Source: Christiangramia fulva
Lineage (GTDB): Bacteria > Bacteroidota > Bacteroidia > Flavobacteriales > Flavobacteriaceae
Reading direction: 5' to 3'
Assembly: GCF_003024155.1 (NCBI RefSeq)
Contig: NZ_CP028136.1
Coordinates: forward strand, 4,030,001 to 4,094,000
DNA length: 64,000 nt
In this document: one piece after another, positions 39,969 to 49,476 of the stretch
Position numbering within the stretch: the first letter of the stretch is position 1
Layout of the letters: every line of letters starts with the position of its first letter
Position numbers and translations under genes: made by a program
Notes under the pieces: model-generated
The model's database searches: none
Told to the model about the DNA's origin: nothing
The model's input: the letters and a program-made list of their open reading frames with translations, nothing else

Positions 39969-39996
39969 CGTAATTTTTACGTTTATTATATATTTG
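39969..39996 (+). promoter_or_regulatory. galK promoter with overlapping inverted repeat
   Basis: A perfect -7 box TATATTTG (39989-39996) stands 28 nt before the proposed galK start. Immediately upstream is TTTTACGTTTATTA (39975-39988), the 14-mer shared with the isomerase promoter. It is overlapped by the 13-bp inverted repeat CGTAA-TTT-TTACG (39969-39981). The site would cover the region just before the -7 box, fitting a repressor operator. Confidence 0.55.
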
Positions 39997-40023
39997 TTAT
40001 TATTAAAACGAAAAAGCAACACA

Positions 40024-41196
40024 TTGAAGCATATCAGAACCTTTCAAAAGAAACCCGAAGATTTTGCCAATTTTAATGCGAGCCTGAGTGTTCATTCGCC
40101 GGGACGTATTAACCTCATTGGCGAACACACCGATTATAATGAAGGTTTTGTGCTTCCCTCAGCCATTGATAAAAAGATCAAATTCCAATTCAGGCCGAAT
40201 AATACCGAAAATTTCTGTCGTATTTTTAGTGAAACTTTCGGAAAAGGTTTTGAATTCAGAATAGATGAAGTTTTTGAAAAACAGGCAGGCTGGGAAAATT
40301 ATATTCTCGGCGTCTTAGAGCAACTGAAAAAAATGGGGAAAACTCCCGGGGGTTTTGATTGTATCCTGAAAAGCGAACTTCCGGTTGGAGCAGGAATCAG
40401 TTCATCGGCTGCCCTGGAATGCGGACTCGCGGCCGGACTTAATGAATTATTCAACCTGGGGCTTTCCAAACTTGATATTGTAAAACTATCTCAGAAAGCC
40501 GAAAATGAATTTGTGGGCAACAATTGCGGGATCATGGACCAGTATGCTTCGGTAATGAGCAAAAGCGGTAACCTTATACTTCTCGATTGCCGGGATCTGC
40601 ATTCAGAATATATTCATGCTGATTTTAAAAATTGCAGCCTTCTTTTACTGAACACCAAAGTTTCGCACAGCCTCGCAGACAGCGAATACAATACCCGAAG
40701 AGCTGAATGCGAAAAAGCTGTATCTATTATTCAAAAAGATCATCCGGAAGTTAAAAGCCTTCGGGATGTCGATCATAAAACTTTAGAAAATTATAAAAAA
40801 CAACTGGACGAAAAGATATACCGGCGCAGCCTTTACGTGATCGAAGAAAATGAACGGGTTATTGAAGCGACTAAGGCCCTAAAAGAAGAAGATCTTAAAC
40901 AATTTGGAAGACTGATGTATCAATCTCACGAAGGTCTTCAGCACCAGTACGAGGTAAGTTGTAAAGAACTGGATTTTATGGTTGATTTCTCGAGGGATAA
41001 AAATTATATCTATGGCTCCCGAATGATGGGCGGCGGTTTTGGAGGATGCACCATTAATCTTATCGAAAATGAACATATAGATCATTATTCAACCGAATTG
41101 AGCCGGGCCTATAAAGAAAAATATGGTATTGATCCCGATGTGATCAAAGTATTGCCTGATGCCGGAACCACTGTTGTAAAGGAAGCAAAACCATGA
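40024..41196 (+). CDS. galK: galactokinase
   Basis: I place the start at the TTG at 40024, giving 390 residues. The frame is open from a TTG at 39994, but that codon lies inside the -7 promoter box and cannot be the start. All GHMP kinase motifs are present: the galactokinase signature GRINLIGEHTDYNEGFVLP, the ATP-binding LPVGAGISSSAALE, and GSRMMGGGFGGCTINL. It phosphorylates alpha-D-galactose to galactose-1-phosphate in the cytoplasm, the first committed Leloir step. Its stop overlaps the galT ATG (ATGA). Confidence 0.95.
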   Translation: MKHIRTFQKKPEDFANFNASLSVHSPGRINLIGEHTDYNEGFVLPSAIDKKIKFQFRPNNTENFCRIFSETFGKGFEFRIDEVFEKQAGWENYILGVLEQLKKMGKTPGGFDCILKSELPVGAGISSSAALECGLAAGLNELFNLGLSKLDIVKLSQKAENEFVGNNCGIMDQYASVMSKSGNLILLDCRDLHSEYIHADFKNCSLLLLNTKVSHSLADSEYNTRRAECEKAVSIIQKDHPEVKSLRDVDHKTLENYKKQLDEKIYRRSLYVIEENERVIEATKALKEEDLKQFGRLMYQSHEGLQHQYEVSCKELDFMVDFSRDKNYIYGSRMMGGGFGGCTINLIENEHIDHYSTELSRAYKEKYGIDPDVIKVLPDAGTTVVKEAKP

Positions 41197-42233
41197 AAGA
41201 AAAATTAGATAATCAATCGCATCGAAGGTATAATATTCTAACCGGTGAATGGATCCTTGTTTCTCCACATCGCACCAAACGGCCGTGGCAGGGAAAGACT
41301 GAAGAAAGCAAAGCGCCTCAAAAAGCAACTTATGATCCCGGATGCTATCTTTGCCCGGGCAATGAAAGGGCTGGCGGGGAGAAAAATCCGAATTATAAAA
41401 GACCCTACACTTTTGTTAACGACTTCTCCTCGCTTTTGCCCGACATTGAAGAATTTGATTATAAGGAAGGTTTGTTAACAGCCGAATCTGAAAGAGGTAT
41501 TTGCAAGGTAGTTTGTTTTTCCCCGGATCATTCGCTTACTCTTCCGCTGATGGAAGTTGAAGATATTACCGAAGTCATCAAAACCTGGAAAAAGGAATTT
41601 CAGGAACTCAGTTCCCATGATTTTATCAATTATGTTCAGATTTTTGAGAACAAAGGCGCCATGATGGGCTGTAGTAATCCGCACCCGCACGGACAAATCT
41701 GGTCTCAGAAATCTATTCCAACAGAAATTCTGAAAAAATCAGCAAAATTCAAAGAATATTGGGAAGCTAACCAGCGCAGCATACTCGCCGATTATCTTGA
41801 GCAGGAATTGGAAGCAGATGAAAGAATACTGGAAGAAAATGAGCATTTCGTGGCTCTTATTCCGTTTTGGGCGGTATGGCCATTTGAAGCTATGATCATT
41901 CCTAAAAGACATCTTCAGCATATTGGTGAGTTAAATGAATCGGAGGAAAAAGCTTATGCCGAAATTTTAAAAAAACTAACCACCAAGTACGACAATCTTT
42001 TCAAAACCTCCTTCCCATATTCTTCAGGAATTCATCAGGCACCGACTGATGGAAAGGATCATCCGGAATGGCATTTTCACATGAGTTTTTATCCGCCGCT
42101 GCTCCGTTCGGCAACGGTAAAGAAATTTATGGTGGGTTATGAAATGTTTGCAGGGCCTCAGCGGGATATTACTGCTGAGCAGGCTGCGAAAATGCTGAAC
42201 GAACTTCCTGAATTTCATTATCTTAGGCAATAA
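41193..42233 (+). CDS. galT: galactose-1-phosphate uridylyltransferase
   Basis: The 346-residue protein has the class I GalT active site NPHPHGQIW, whose second His forms the uridylyl intermediate. It also has the CYLC pair near residues 51-54 for zinc, and ends with the KRHLQHIGEL and HFHMSFYPPLLRS stretches. It exchanges UDP between UDP-glucose and galactose-1-phosphate. It overlaps galK by 4 nt, so translation is coupled. UDP-galactose 4-epimerase (galE), needed to complete the cycle, is not in the window. Confidence 0.95.
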   Translation: MKEKLDNQSHRRYNILTGEWILVSPHRTKRPWQGKTEESKAPQKATYDPGCYLCPGNERAGGEKNPNYKRPYTFVNDFSSLLPDIEEFDYKEGLLTAESERGICKVVCFSPDHSLTLPLMEVEDITEVIKTWKKEFQELSSHDFINYVQIFENKGAMMGCSNPHPHGQIWSQKSIPTEILKKSAKFKEYWEANQRSILADYLEQELEADERILEENEHFVALIPFWAVWPFEAMIIPKRHLQHIGELNESEEKAYAEILKKLTTKYDNLFKTSFPYSSGIHQAPTDGKDHPEWHFHMSFYPPLLRSATVKKFMVGYEMFAGPQRDITAEQAAKMLNELPEFHYLRQ

Positions 42234-42243
42234 AAACCGGTAA

Positions 42244-43254
42244 ATGGAACAAAAGGTGACTCTTAAGGAACTGGCGAAACAACTCAATGTTTCCATAAGT
42301 ACAGTCTCAAAGGCTTTAAATGACAGTCCCGAGATTAGCCCCAGGACTCGCGAAAGAATAAAGGAAGCCGCACAACTAAGGCATTATATTCCTAGTTCTC
42401 TGGGCCGCAACCTTAAATCCATGCAAACGCGAACCATAGGAGTGATCATTCCCGATATACTTCCCCATTTTTTTGCCAAGGCTTTATACGGGATGGAAGC
42501 TAAAGCTACAGAAATGGGATACAGGCTTATCATTTGTATCTCCAATGAGTCTTTAAAAAAAGAAAAAGAAAGTATTGAAACCCTCATTTCCGGTAGTGTT
42601 GACGGAATAGTGATGTCGATTTCTCAGGAGACGCAGGCGAAAAAGCAGATCCAGCACCTCCTGGATCTAAAAGAATATAATGTACCCCTGGTTCTCTTTG
42701 ATCGTGTTCTTGCAGGAATTCCATGTGACAAAGTGAGTATCAACGATTCCCTGCAGGCAGAACAGGCAACTATGGAACTTATATCAACAGGGTGTCGTAA
42801 AGTGGCTTACGCGACAGGAATTCCTTTCACCAGTGTGGACGACCAGCGCAGAGACGGTTATATGGAAGCCGCAAAAAGGCAGAAAATGAAAAACCGCATT
42901 ATTGAGTTTACCCATGATAAGTTTCCACACCAGAAGTTCCTGAAACTACTTCAGGAAGAAAAAATTGACGGCATTCTCGCTTCTGATGAGCTCTCTGCAG
43001 TTCAGGTTACCAAATGTATCCTTAATGCAGGCTTCCGTATTCCTGAAGATATTTCGGTAATTGGATTTACAAACGGAGTAATGGGAGAAAATTTTCGGCC
43101 TTCTCTAAGCGTCATCGATCAGCAGGAAGAGGAACAGGGCAAACTGGCTCTTGAAACCGCTATTGACAGGATCGAAAATAAATTACCGGATGAGTTTATG
43201 GATTACAAATTAAAAACAACCATTATTCACCGTGATTCTACAAGGAAAGTTTAA
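42244..43254 (+). CDS. LacI-family transcriptional regulator of the galactose genes
   Basis: The 336-residue protein has an N-terminal LacI helix-turn-helix (VTLKELAKQLNVSISTVSKALNDSPEISPRTRERIKEAA) and a periplasmic-binding-like effector domain (TIGVIIPDILPHFFAKALYGMEAKA, VLFDRVLAGIPCDKVSIND, ISVIGFTNG). It is clearly paralogous to the regulator at 2.0-3.1 kb. It lies 10 nt after galT and so is made from the galKT transcript, which implies autoregulation if it controls that promoter. Two regulators, this one and the Nudix protein, therefore flank galKT. Confidence 0.88.
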   Translation: MEQKVTLKELAKQLNVSISTVSKALNDSPEISPRTRERIKEAAQLRHYIPSSLGRNLKSMQTRTIGVIIPDILPHFFAKALYGMEAKATEMGYRLIICISNESLKKEKESIETLISGSVDGIVMSISQETQAKKQIQHLLDLKEYNVPLVLFDRVLAGIPCDKVSINDSLQAEQATMELISTGCRKVAYATGIPFTSVDDQRRDGYMEAAKRQKMKNRIIEFTHDKFPHQKFLKLLQEEKIDGILASDELSAVQVTKCILNAGFRIPEDISVIGFTNGVMGENFRPSLSVIDQQEEEQGKLALETAIDRIENKLPDEFMDYKLKTTIIHRDSTRKV

Positions 43255-43263
43255 AAAAGCATA

Positions 43264-43298
43264 AAAAAATCCCAAAACCGCGAGTTTTGGGATTTTTT
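43264..43298. terminator. bidirectional rho-independent terminator
   Basis: A perfect 15-bp stem, AAAAAATCCCAAAAC / GTTTTGGGATTTTTT with loop CGCGA, lies between the convergent LacI and sodium/sugar transporter genes. It has T-runs on both strands, so it serves both. Confidence 0.92.
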
Positions 43299-43317
43299 AT
43301 GTTTCAGTTTCAAATTT

Positions 43318-44994
43318 TTACCAGAATAGGGCGTATAACATTGTGAGGATAAGAATTATCGCGAAACTACAAATATTGAATACAGGGCCCGTTTTGAATA
43401 AGCCTTTTGTAAGTTTGATTGATTTCTCCTGAATTGTTCCACCTGTTTCAGCGTAACTGATGATCACCATTATTATCATAGTAAGGATCCAGGTTGCCAT
43501 CATCTGGTGCATAAAAGGCCAGGTAACGAAAAACGGAGAATCGATCCATCCGTTAGGTCCAACTTTAAAGTAAAGCGCGATCGGGATAGATACCAGAACA
43601 CCCCAAATTGCAGCTCTGTTTGTGGTTTTTCTCCAGAAAAGACCTAATATAAAGACCGCAAGGATCCCCGGACTTACCACACCGGTATATTCCTGTATAT
43701 ATTGAAATACCTGACCCAGGCTTTTCAATTGTGGCGCCAGAATAATGGCAATAACTAGAGCGATACTCGCTGTAATCCGGCCAACATTTACAAGTTGCTG
43801 TTCATTTTTCTTTTTCTGAAAGAAAGGCTTGTAAATATCCATTGTAAAAATCGTAGCCGTTGAGTTAAGCATAGAAGCCAGTGACGAAACAATCGCGGCA
43901 GCAAGTGCGGCAAGAACAAGACCTTTTAAACCGGCAGGTATAAATTGCTTGATCAGCCATGGAGCAGCGTTATCGTTAATCACATTTCCGCTTGCGGTGA
44001 AAAATGAAGGATCGGTAACTCCCTGGACGATATTTCCTCCGGCATCGGTGTTTAATACAAAAGCGATAATCCCGGGAATTACAGTAATAAGAGGTATTAA
44101 TAATTTAAGAAATCCGGCCAGCACGATCCCTTTTTGGGATTCTCTTAAACTTTTCGCAGCCAGGGTACGCTGAATGATATACTGGTTAAAGCCCCAGTAA
44201 TAAAGGTTAGCAACCCACATTCCGCCTACAAGAACGGCAAGTCCGGGAAGATCCCACCAGGCATCTTTCCCATTAGGAGTAATAATTTCACCTTTATCAA
44301 GGATCATAGAGAATTTTGCAGGAACCTGCTCATAGATGGTTGCCATTCCATGGAAAATATTTCCATCGGGTGATACATGTTCTAAAGCGATAAAAGTGGT
44401 GATAAGTCCACCCGCTACGAGCAGCACGACCTGAACCACATCTGTCCATGCAACTGCTGAAAGTCCGCCGTAAAGGGAATATGCGGCGGCAAAAAGTGCC
44501 AGCCCAATAATACTTTCCATAAAAATAGAGCCGTCACCGGTACCAATTATGGTATCTAAAGCTGTGGCTCCCAGGTAAAGCACAGAGGTAAGGTTAACGA
44601 AAATGAACAAACAGATCCAGAAAACTGCCAGGATCGTTTTCAAATTCTTGCTATACCTAACTTCAATAAATTCAGGAATGGTATAAAGCTTCTTTTCAAT
44701 AAAGATCGGAAGGAAAAATTTTCCCACGATGATCAGGGTAAGAGCAGCCATCCATTCATACGAAGCAATGGCCAAACCGAGTGCAAAACCCGAACCTGAC
44801 ATTCCAATGAATTGTTCTGCCGAAATATTCGCGGCAATAAGTGAAGCACCAATGGCCCACCAGGGCAGAGATTTACTTGCAAGAAAATAATCTTCAGAGG
44901 TTTCTCCTTTTCCTCGGGATACCCAAAGTCCAATTCCTATAATTAGCAATGCATAGGCAATGAAAACTATCAGGTCCAGTAATTCAAACTCCAT
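43318..44994 (-). CDS. sodium:solute symporter, SGLT-like sugar transporter
   Basis: The 558-residue protein has about 14 hydrophobic segments. SSS-family features include ANISAEQFIGMSGSGFALG in TM1-2, EFIEVRYSKNLKTILA, YSLYGGLSAVAWTDVVQ, and NPNYYWGFNQYIIQRTLAAKS-like segments near TM7. These match the vSGLT/galactose branch, including the Na-site regions. It would bring galactose or glucose across the inner membrane with sodium. It is convergent with the galKT-lacI unit and is followed upstream by galM in the same direction. Galactose is the likely substrate by context. Confidence 0.87.
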   Translation of the reverse strand: MEFELLDLIVFIAYALLIIGIGLWVSRGKGETSEDYFLASKSLPWWAIGASLIAANISAEQFIGMSGSGFALGLAIASYEWMAALTLIIVGKFFLPIFIEKKLYTIPEFIEVRYSKNLKTILAVFWICLFIFVNLTSVLYLGATALDTIIGTGDGSIFMESIIGLALFAAAYSLYGGLSAVAWTDVVQVVLLVAGGLITTFIALEHVSPDGNIFHGMATIYEQVPAKFSMILDKGEIITPNGKDAWWDLPGLAVLVGGMWVANLYYWGFNQYIIQRTLAAKSLRESQKGIVLAGFLKLLIPLITVIPGIIAFVLNTDAGGNIVQGVTDPSFFTASGNVINDNAAPWLIKQFIPAGLKGLVLAALAAAIVSSLASMLNSTATIFTMDIYKPFFQKKKNEQQLVNVGRITASIALVIAIILAPQLKSLGQVFQYIQEYTGVVSPGILAVFILGLFWRKTTNRAAIWGVLVSIPIALYFKVGPNGWIDSPFFVTWPFMHQMMATWILTMIIMVIISYAETGGTIQEKSIKLTKGLFKTGPVFNICSFAIILILTMLYALFW

Positions 44995-45058
44995 AAAAGA
45001 TCTGTTTAAGGTTGTTCGTTAGTTAGTTAGTTGTTAGAAATAAATTTGAGCGGAAGTT

Positions 45059-45078
45059 ATGCAACAGATTATTTGCAT
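45059..45078. promoter_or_regulatory. candidate operator upstream of the SGLT-like gene
   Basis: A 20-bp inverted repeat ATGCAA-N8-TTGCAT lies 65-84 nt upstream of the transporter start in the 161-bp gap between galM and the transporter. The symmetry suggests a dimeric regulator site. No -7 box is clear. TTAG tandem units (45020-45036) lie nearer the start and are probably low-complexity leader sequence. Confidence 0.35.
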
Positions 45079-45155
45079 CATAATATTATCTTAAATTTTT
45101 CTAAATATAGAACTATATTCCCAAAAGTTAATAAATCGATAAAAATTTATATCAA

Positions 45156-46154
45156 CTATTTTACACTGAATGAAAAGGTGATCTCATTCTTATATTCCTC
45201 CCCCGGCTGCAATAAACTGGACGGAAAATTCCTGAAATTAGGGGCATCGGGATAATTTTGCGCCTCCAGTGCCACCGCCGGATATTTGGAATCTATTCTG
45301 CTCAAATAGGTCCATTTTTGCGGTAAAGTTTCGGGCGAATAAATTACCATAACGGGCTGATTGCTCCTCACCCGCAGTTTTATTCCGCTTAAGGGAGAAA
45401 ATAATTGCGCCTGTACCTCATTCTCCATCACATCAAGGATATAAACATCATCAAGTTCGCGATTTCCCAGCAGCCGACTTTCCCTGTAATCTTTAGGATG
45501 ATCTTTTAATTTGGTGAGGTTTCCCGTGGGCAAATTTATTTCGTCCAGTTCAAGGATCTTCGAGGCCTTCACTTTCATGAAATGATCACTCACACTTCCT
45601 CCACCGTTCAAATTCCAGTAGCTGTGGTTTGTAATATTTACAATGGTAGTTTTATCGGTTTTTGCGAAATAAGAAATTTTGATCTCGTTTTTTTCGGTTA
45701 GCGTATAGGTCGCTTCAACTCTTAGGGTTCCCGGATAGCCTTCTTCCAGATTTTGACTTATATAGGAAAGTTTTACAGAAGGATTCTCTCCTTTTTCAAC
45801 ATTTTCAATATTCCATAACCTGTATTGAAAGCCAAAATGACCACCGTGCAAATGGGCACCTTCATATTCTTCATAAAGATCATACTCTTCCTCCCCAATC
45901 TTGAACTTTCCGTTTGCTATTCTCCCTGCAAAACGCCCTACAGTCGCACCAAAACATTTATTTTCCTCACGGTATTCGCTGCTTATATAATCTGAAGGTT
46001 CCTGTGGACCGACTATAACATCGGTAAGTTTCCCTTTATTATTCTTTATTTTGAAACTGAAAATTGTCGCTCCAAAATTGAGGATCTGCAAACGACTTTT
46101 TCTCGAATTCTCGAGTTCGATAATTTTAAGATCTGATGCTTCCACTTTTTTCAC
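45156..46154 (-). CDS. galM: aldose 1-epimerase (mutarotase)
   Basis: The 332-residue protein has the GalM motifs GATVGRFAGRIANGKF near residue 70, HGGHFGF, the catalytic NHSYWNLNGG with its His, and EAQNYPDAPNF near the C-terminus with the catalytic Glu. It converts beta-D-galactose to the alpha anomer for GalK. No signal peptide is visible, so it is cytoplasmic. It follows the CocE-like hydrolase gene by 13 nt, so it may be co-transcribed with that gene although its job belongs with galKT. Confidence 0.93.
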   Translation of the reverse strand: MKKVEASDLKIIELENSRKSRLQILNFGATIFSFKIKNNKGKLTDVIVGPQEPSDYISSEYREENKCFGATVGRFAGRIANGKFKIGEEEYDLYEEYEGAHLHGGHFGFQYRLWNIENVEKGENPSVKLSYISQNLEEGYPGTLRVEATYTLTEKNEIKISYFAKTDKTTIVNITNHSYWNLNGGGSVSDHFMKVKASKILELDEINLPTGNLTKLKDHPKDYRESRLLGNRELDDVYILDVMENEVQAQLFSPLSGIKLRVRSNQPVMVIYSPETLPQKWTYLSRIDSKYPAVALEAQNYPDAPNFRNFPSSLLQPGEEYKNEITFSFSVK

Positions 46155-46167
46155 GACAGGTCAATTT

Positions 46168-48015
46168 TTATTCTTTCAATAAGGAGAATTCAATAGCCGA
46201 ATCTCCATAGATAGTATGCGTTTGCTTCTTAAAATCTTCCTCGTTAGCCTTGAAGATATTGTCTACATAAGTTTGAGGATTAAGATCTATGAGCGGAAAC
46301 CAGGTGCTCTGGATCTGGATCTGTAGCTTATGTCCTTTTTTAAAGGTATGATTTATTCCCTGTAAAGTTAAATCTACTTCCGTCTTTTTATTAGGAGTAA
46401 AAGGTTCCGGATTTGAAAAAGAGTTTCTGAACCTGCCTCGCATGACCTCACTCCTTACCATCATATAATAATTGCTCATGTTCAGGTGTGGCTGTGTTTC
46501 CTCATAATTTTCAGCATCTGGCGGGTATACGTCTATGACCTTTACCACCCAGTCGGCAGCTGTTCCGGTGGTAGCCACCTTTAGTTTTGCCTGGATGGGC
46601 CCTACCATTTTCATATCTTCCTTCAAAACATCGGTTTCATAAACTACCACATCGGGCCTTCTTGCAGCAAATCGCTGATCCCCGGTCATGTATTCCCTTG
46701 GGGTGAAAACAACTTTGATCTCATCGTTATATGAAATCGGTTTCTCGGGATCACTCACAAAAGTTTCGGTATGATTGGTAGCCGTAGTAGTGAATTCCTG
46801 GTGCGCTCCCAGGTAAAAAGTAGTGTCTACGGCATTTTTTGGCGGCCATTGTTCATATTCGTTCCACTGGCGAAGGCCGGTGTCATAAATGGAAGCTTCC
46901 GGAAGGCCGAGTTTTTCTTTGCCTTTTAAGAAATGATTGAAAAAAACCGTCTCTTTATTTTTCTGAAAATCGGCTGAAATATTATCGCCAAAATACACAT
47001 TCCCAACCGACTGTCTTTTGGTATTTCTCGCCCAGTCACCATGACTCCAGGGACCATAAACCAGGATATTATAATTGTCACTGTTTTTCTCAATGCTCTT
47101 ATAAATATTGAAAGGACCGTAAAGGTCTTCCGCATCAAAAAGACCGCCTACGATCATCACTGCCGGCTTGATACCTTTCATATACTGAACGATCCCGCGA
47201 GATTGCCAGAATTCATCATAATTTGGATGATTCTTTAGCTGCTGCCAGAATTCATTATCTTCTTTATAATACTGATCAAGGGTGCTTAAAGGCTCATGTT
47301 CCAGAAAGAATTGATACTGATCTTTGGTTCCCAATTCTGGAAGATCATACCAGGCGGTATCTACCGGCTTCGTTTTCTGGTATCCAAAAAGGGCGGTGGC
47401 TCGCCAGTAACTGAGCAAATAAGCGCCATTATGATGAAAATCGTCAAAAAAGAAATCGCTGATACTCGCCTGCGGAGAAACCGCTTTCAAAGCCGGATGA
47501 CCGCTTAGCAGGGAATAAGTTGCATAAAAACCAGGATACGAAATTCCCCAGGTTCCCACATTGCCATTATTGTTAGGTACATTTTTTACCAGCCAGTCTA
47601 CAGTATCATAAGTATCGCTCGCTTCATCGGTTTGTTTTTCTTTTTTATTAGGAATATAAGGTCTCATATTGTCGTATTGACCTTCGCTCATCCACCTGCC
47701 GCGAACATCCTGGTAGACGATGATATTCCCCTGTTTCATCAGAATTTCATTAGGGCCGATCTTTGAACGAAACTGCCCCTCGCCATAAGGCCGCGAACTG
47801 TAAGGCGTTCGCTGCATCAAAATGGGATATTTTTGAGTCTTATCTTTTGGTGAATAGATGGTGGTGTGAAGCTTTATGCCGTCTCGCATGGGAATATCCA
47901 CTTCCATTTTTGTATAATGCTCCTTAACATCGTATTCAGATTCTGTTTGGGAAAGAACGGGGTTTGCAACAAAGAAAATTAGTATTGCAAGCAGAGGGTA
48001 TTTAATAAATTTCAT
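46168..48015 (-). CDS. CocE/NonD-family (S15-like) secreted hydrolase
   Basis: The 615-residue protein has a signal peptide (about 1-22, ending LSQ) and an alpha/beta-hydrolase domain with nucleophile Ser159 in GTWGISYPG. YGPWSHGDW around residues 330-340 supplies the catalytic His, and an Asp in the GLFDAED region is the likely third member. A C-terminal jelly roll (about 400-610) completes the Xaa-Pro dipeptidyl-peptidase/CocE layout. Family members cleave esters, amides or acyl groups (glutaryl-7-ACA acylase, cocaine esterase, X-Pro peptidases). The substrate cannot be predicted; an esterase or peptidase acting in the periplasm is likely. Confidence 0.85.
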   Translation of the reverse strand: MKFIKYPLLAILIFFVANPVLSQTESEYDVKEHYTKMEVDIPMRDGIKLHTTIYSPKDKTQKYPILMQRTPYSSRPYGEGQFRSKIGPNEILMKQGNIIVYQDVRGRWMSEGQYDNMRPYIPNKKEKQTDEASDTYDTVDWLVKNVPNNNGNVGTWGISYPGFYATYSLLSGHPALKAVSPQASISDFFFDDFHHNGAYLLSYWRATALFGYQKTKPVDTAWYDLPELGTKDQYQFFLEHEPLSTLDQYYKEDNEFWQQLKNHPNYDEFWQSRGIVQYMKGIKPAVMIVGGLFDAEDLYGPFNIYKSIEKNSDNYNILVYGPWSHGDWARNTKRQSVGNVYFGDNISADFQKNKETVFFNHFLKGKEKLGLPEASIYDTGLRQWNEYEQWPPKNAVDTTFYLGAHQEFTTTATNHTETFVSDPEKPISYNDEIKVVFTPREYMTGDQRFAARRPDVVVYETDVLKEDMKMVGPIQAKLKVATTGTAADWVVKVIDVYPPDAENYEETQPHLNMSNYYMMVRSEVMRGRFRNSFSNPEPFTPNKKTEVDLTLQGINHTFKKGHKLQIQIQSTWFPLIDLNPQTYVDNIFKANEEDFKKQTHTIYGDSAIEFSLLKE

Positions 48016-48106
48016 TCAGGGTCTTTTTTTTAAGCGCCTAAAGATAAAAAGTAGCCTCTAAACCAGGAAAGGAATTTTCTGAAAATATCAGTATTTATGC
48101 CATTTT

Positions 48107-49420
48107 TCAGGTGATGCAAATCTTGAATATCTTTTCATCACCTTCTTCGACTGCAAATCGACCATCAGCCCGATGCCCTATTACCCAAACGATCTCTTCA
48201 CCGGAACACATTAGCCAGGTATTTTCCTTTTCGGGCAAAGAAAATTTTTCATCTTTAAAAAAACGGCTGATCTTCTTCCTGCCTTTCATTCCGAAGGGAT
48301 AGAAATAATCTCCTTTTTTCCATTTTCTAATGACCACCGGAAACTGCAGTTTTCTTTTAGGTACATATATACAGTTCTTTGAAGTTCTTCCCAGTGCATT
48401 GGTTTCTGTTATGCAAAAAGTTCCCGGAGGTATCATCATGAAGTTTTCGCCTTCATTTACAACATATTCAAATTTTCCGGGGCGGTTTCTATTTTCCGTT
48501 AGTAATAATTTTTGCCGATCCCTGATAAGCCGATGCGTTTCGGAGTACACAACTTTTCCCGACTGTGCCGTCAGAAGTCCATAAACATCATTCCACTCGG
48601 TAAAGCCGAAAGATTTTAAAAGCTGGTAAAGTATCTGTTTGGGGTTTGGAACTTTTTTCAGAAACTCCACGTCGAGTTCATACCCAAATTCATTCTTTTG
48701 CACCACTTTAGGATAGAGAAGACTGATGTAGTCTTCAACAAGCTCAAAGCTTTCCCGAAGGTGCCGCTGGGTTTTGGCAAATGAATCCAGCAGTTGAGGA
48801 TTGATCTCCTCCATAACCGGCACGATTTGCTGCCTGATCTTGTTGCGCATATATTTATCAGAAGCATTGCTGCTGTCTTCACGCCATTTCAATTTATGAG
48901 CTCGCGCGTATCCTTCGATTTCTTTCCTTGAAAAAGGAAGTAGTGGCCTGATAATTTTCTGGTTTTCGGTTTTGATACCAGTTAAACCTTCGGGTCCCGT
49001 TCCCCTTATAAGATTGATCAAAAAGGTTTCCAGGTTATCATTCGCGTGATGCGCGGTAAGAATAAAATCAAATTTAAGGGTTTGACGAAGCTGTTCAAAC
49101 CAGTCATAACGAAGGTCGCGGGCAGCCATTTGAATGGAAATTCCCTTTTCTTCAGCGTATTTTTCAGTATTGAAATTTTCGGTATAGACTTCTGCTTCTA
49201 ACGAATCAGCCAGGTCAACCACAAAAGCTTCATCTCCATCGCTTTCCTCGCCGCGCAGATTGAAATTACAATGAGCCAGCGCAAAATCCAGTTTTGCCAC
49301 ATAACAAAAATGGGCGAGCACAACACTGTCCACTCCTCCACTTACCGCCAGCAATAACCGATTGTTACAGAGAAACGGAAATCTTGATTTTATAAGATTT
49401 TTAAAGTCCTTTTCTATCAT
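48107..49420 (-). CDS. tilS: tRNA(Ile)-lysidine synthetase
   Basis: The 437-residue protein has the PP-loop SGGVDS at residues 27-32, HCNFNLRGEESDGDEAFV, AAR-DLRY, TAHHANDNLETFLINLIRGTG, and the C-terminal TilS substrate-binding domain with KFPVVIRKWKKGDYFYPFGMKGRKKISRFF. It modifies C34 of tRNA-Ile(CAU) to lysidine so that AUA is read. It lies downstream of pabB (56-nt gap) in a small housekeeping unit. Confidence 0.95.
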   Translation of the reverse strand: MIEKDFKNLIKSRFPFLCNNRLLLAVSGGVDSVVLAHFCYVAKLDFALAHCNFNLRGEESDGDEAFVVDLADSLEAEVYTENFNTEKYAEEKGISIQMAARDLRYDWFEQLRQTLKFDFILTAHHANDNLETFLINLIRGTGPEGLTGIKTENQKIIRPLLPFSRKEIEGYARAHKLKWREDSSNASDKYMRNKIRQQIVPVMEEINPQLLDSFAKTQRHLRESFELVEDYISLLYPKVVQKNEFGYELDVEFLKKVPNPKQILYQLLKSFGFTEWNDVYGLLTAQSGKVVYSETHRLIRDRQKLLLTENRNRPGKFEYVVNEGENFMMIPPGTFCITETNALGRTSKNCIYVPKRKLQFPVVIRKWKKGDYFYPFGMKGRKKISRFFKDEKFSLPEKENTWLMCSGEEIVWVIGHRADGRFAVEEGDEKIFKICIT

Positions 49421-49476
49421 TTTACCAAAGATACAAAAAGACCATTCCTATTTATCTAAATGGAAGGCCTAACCTG

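Noticed and set aside
39994..40023. TTG start for galK at 39994
   Set aside because: This codon is part of the TATATTTG -7 box, so it cannot be in the transcript; the TTG at 40024 gives the normal GalK N-terminus.
45018..45036. Tandem TTAG units upstream of the SGLT-like gene, considered as a repeat or phase-variation tract
   Set aside because: Only about four imperfect units, located outside any coding frame; too short to argue for slippage control.
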